A stretch of DNA of 64,000 nt, from NCBI GenBank assembly GCA_905250075.1, contig CAJNOP010000012.1, positions 1,894,529 to 1,958,528 of the forward strand, in the 5' to 3' direction. The DNA comes from Rotaria sp. Silwood1 (taxonomy: Eukaryota > Rotifera > Eurotatoria > Philodinida > Philodinidae). This document shows, one piece after another, positions 62,563 to 64,000 of this stretch; the stretch's first letter is position 1; every line of letters begins with the position of its first letter. The notes beneath the pieces were generated by a model. That model did not search any database. It was not told the DNA's origin and saw only the letters and a list, made by a program, of their open reading frames with translations. The translations under genes were made by a program, and so were the position numbers.

Positions 62563-63449
62563 CTATTCAACATCATAATTTACTTTGCCTTCACGTATTG
62601 TGTCTACATATTTGTGAATGATTTCGTCTGGTACTTTAGTTTTTTTAACAACATCATTTGCTTGCATTTCTTTAAACCAAGTAGCAAGTTTAGGTAGTTT
62701 TCCATCAGCATTTAAGACGAAACCATTTTCTTTTAATGTTGGAAAAAGTTCAAACCATGGCCATATCATGTAATCAACCATTGCTGGTTTTGATCCGCCA
62801 AAAAATTTATCATGAAGTACATCTTCATAAGCAGTTAAACTTTGATTTAAATCTTCAAAATTCTTTTGTCCCTTCTCTGCAAATGCTTTATAAAAAGCTG
62901 ATCGAACCTAATAAAACAAGATAAACATTTGTTTATATTGAAAAGAATTTTATTTACGCCTCCAAATCTTTCAGTGAGCATTTGTTGTTTAGCTTTGAGG
63001 TAAGGATCGACAGGATGAAGACGATGTTCTGCATACAAATCATCAAGATAATTACTTATAATAAGTGATTCAGGTACTGATCGAACTTCTTTCGAATCAT
63101 GATCGATCCATTCTAATAATGGAACTTCACCAACTGGATTCTTTTTTAAATACCAGTCAGGTTCATCATTAAGATTGATATATACTTCTTCATATCTAGA
63201 ATATTTTTAGAAGTATTTAAGAAAGATAGATAAATAAATATGCTATAAACTTACGGAATATTTTTAGCAGCTAAGACAAGTTTAACGCGTCGAACGAATG
63301 GACAAAACCGCATACTATATAATCGTAATTGATTTTCTTTCAATGGTGGACATTCAGAACCTATTTAATAGTATTTATAGGATTGAAGAAAAACATTAAA
63401 AGTCCTTTGAATTCTTACCTGATTTCAAATGTTTCTGAGCAGTTGTCAT
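62563..63449 (-). CDS. GSTO: Omega-class glutathione S-transferase (4 exons, 239 aa)
   Basis: Glutathione-dependent thioltransferase and dehydroascorbate reductase class, cytosolic. Exons on the minus strand: 63449-63419, 63360-63255, 63195-62958, 62907-62563; total 720 nt. The thioredoxin-like domain begins [19 protein letters not shown] with the omega-type catalytic Cys at residue 30, in place of the Tyr or Ser of other classes. [11 protein letters not shown] (cis-Pro) and the glutathione-binding (E)S segment [12 protein letters not shown] follow. The C-terminal helical domain contains [11 protein letters not shown], a strong omega signature. Length matches human GSTO1 (241 aa). It is probably functional, giving redox protection. 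Confidence 0.95.
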
Positions 63450-64000
63450 TATGAATAAAATATTAAATTTTATTTGATGATAAAACACCAATAAAAAAAT
63501 GAATATGCAGTAAAAAAAGCAAATTTTTTTGCTTATTTATATGTGTTACATAAATTCTGCATCGTCATGATGATCCACTCGACAAGCTTTTTTTCTTTTC
63601 TGTCGGAGTAAATAAATACTTGAAGAACGTGGTCTATCAGCAAGTATAAGTCATGATGACTCGCATTGTATTTTTTTCCTCTTGAAACGAGGAACGAATC
63701 ATAAATATACATTATTATGTAATGCCTTAGAAATTATGATAGTGATTTAATAAATTCAAATTAGAGCAAACTACTAACACTTCTTCGTGGAAGAATCTTA
63801 CAAAATCATACATCATTCTTATTATAAGATTCTTGCAAAAGTTTGATGATCGAAATCTCTTAAGACCTTATACGATCGTTCAAGATCATAATTATAGATC
63901 TCACTTTTACAATTGGTTTTGTGCATCTAGATAAAATATTTAAGTAATTAAATACGTTCTGATTTAGACGTTATTTTTTTACAATTGAAAATATATCTTC
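63450..64000. other. 5' flank of the GST gene, nothing recognised
   Basis: A+T-rich sequence upstream of the GST start on the minus strand. It should contain its promoter. No further gene was seen before the window ends. Confidence 0.5.

Overview
The window is nuclear DNA of a small-genome metazoan, most likely a bdelloid rotifer (Adineta/Rotaria type). The composition is A+T-rich and introns are mostly about 50-60 bp with GT-AG ends. The genes mix ordinary animal loci (KIF3B kinesin, DEAD-box helicase, TOX HMG-box factor, omega GST, astacin) with a cellular RNA-dependent RNA polymerase and several genes that look foreign to animals: a plant-type class II PRPP synthase, a DKNYY-repeat secreted protein, an intronless flavin amine oxidase and an ankyrin/ADP-ribosyltransferase gene. 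TGTGGG-like patches resemble bdelloid telomere repeats. The species assignment is inference; no rRNA or mitochondrial marker is present.

Layout. 0.45-5.1 kb (+): kinesin-II subunit. 5.2-7.5 kb: decayed hAT transposon with an exact 8-bp target duplication. 7.5-14.4 kb: gene-poor, with a diverged direct duplication flanking a dead LINE reverse transcriptase. 14.5-17.4 kb: thymidine phosphorylase (+) and class II PRPP synthase (-), converging tail to tail. 18.4-22.1 kb (+): RdRP. 22.9-27.5 kb (+): membrane-anchored astacin protease. 27.6-33.6 kb (+): DDX5/17-like helicase with a long Q/N-rich tail. 37.2-40.4 kb (+): TOX-family factor, with a foldback element in one intron. 43.8-44.3 kb (-): secreted DKNYY-repeat protein. 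46.4-47.8 kb: a hAT element nested inside another hAT element. 49.8-51.0 kb (-): amine oxidase. 57.0-58.1 kb (+): ankyrin/ART gene with an in-frame TGA. 62.6-63.4 kb (-): omega-class glutathione transferase.

Large-scale structure. A stretch of about 2.3 kb that includes the 3' end of the DKNYY gene (41.5-43.84 kb) is repeated in opposite orientation at 59.85-62.07 kb. It is diverged but collinear throughout, so the right half of the window is an old, decayed palindrome-like arrangement. The distal copy begins within the last codons of the gene, right beside a GT-rich telomere-like patch. Similar GT-rich/AC-rich patches recur through the gene-poor right half.

Functional links. Thymidine phosphorylase and PRPP synthase both act in nucleotide salvage and ribose-phosphate metabolism and lie side by side. 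The RdRP implies RNAi amplification, which fits a region full of dead transposons. All multi-exon models below were assembled by hand from splice sites; the reading phase was checked across every junction for the kinesin, thymidine phosphorylase, PRPP synthase, RdRP, astacin, helicase and GST genes.
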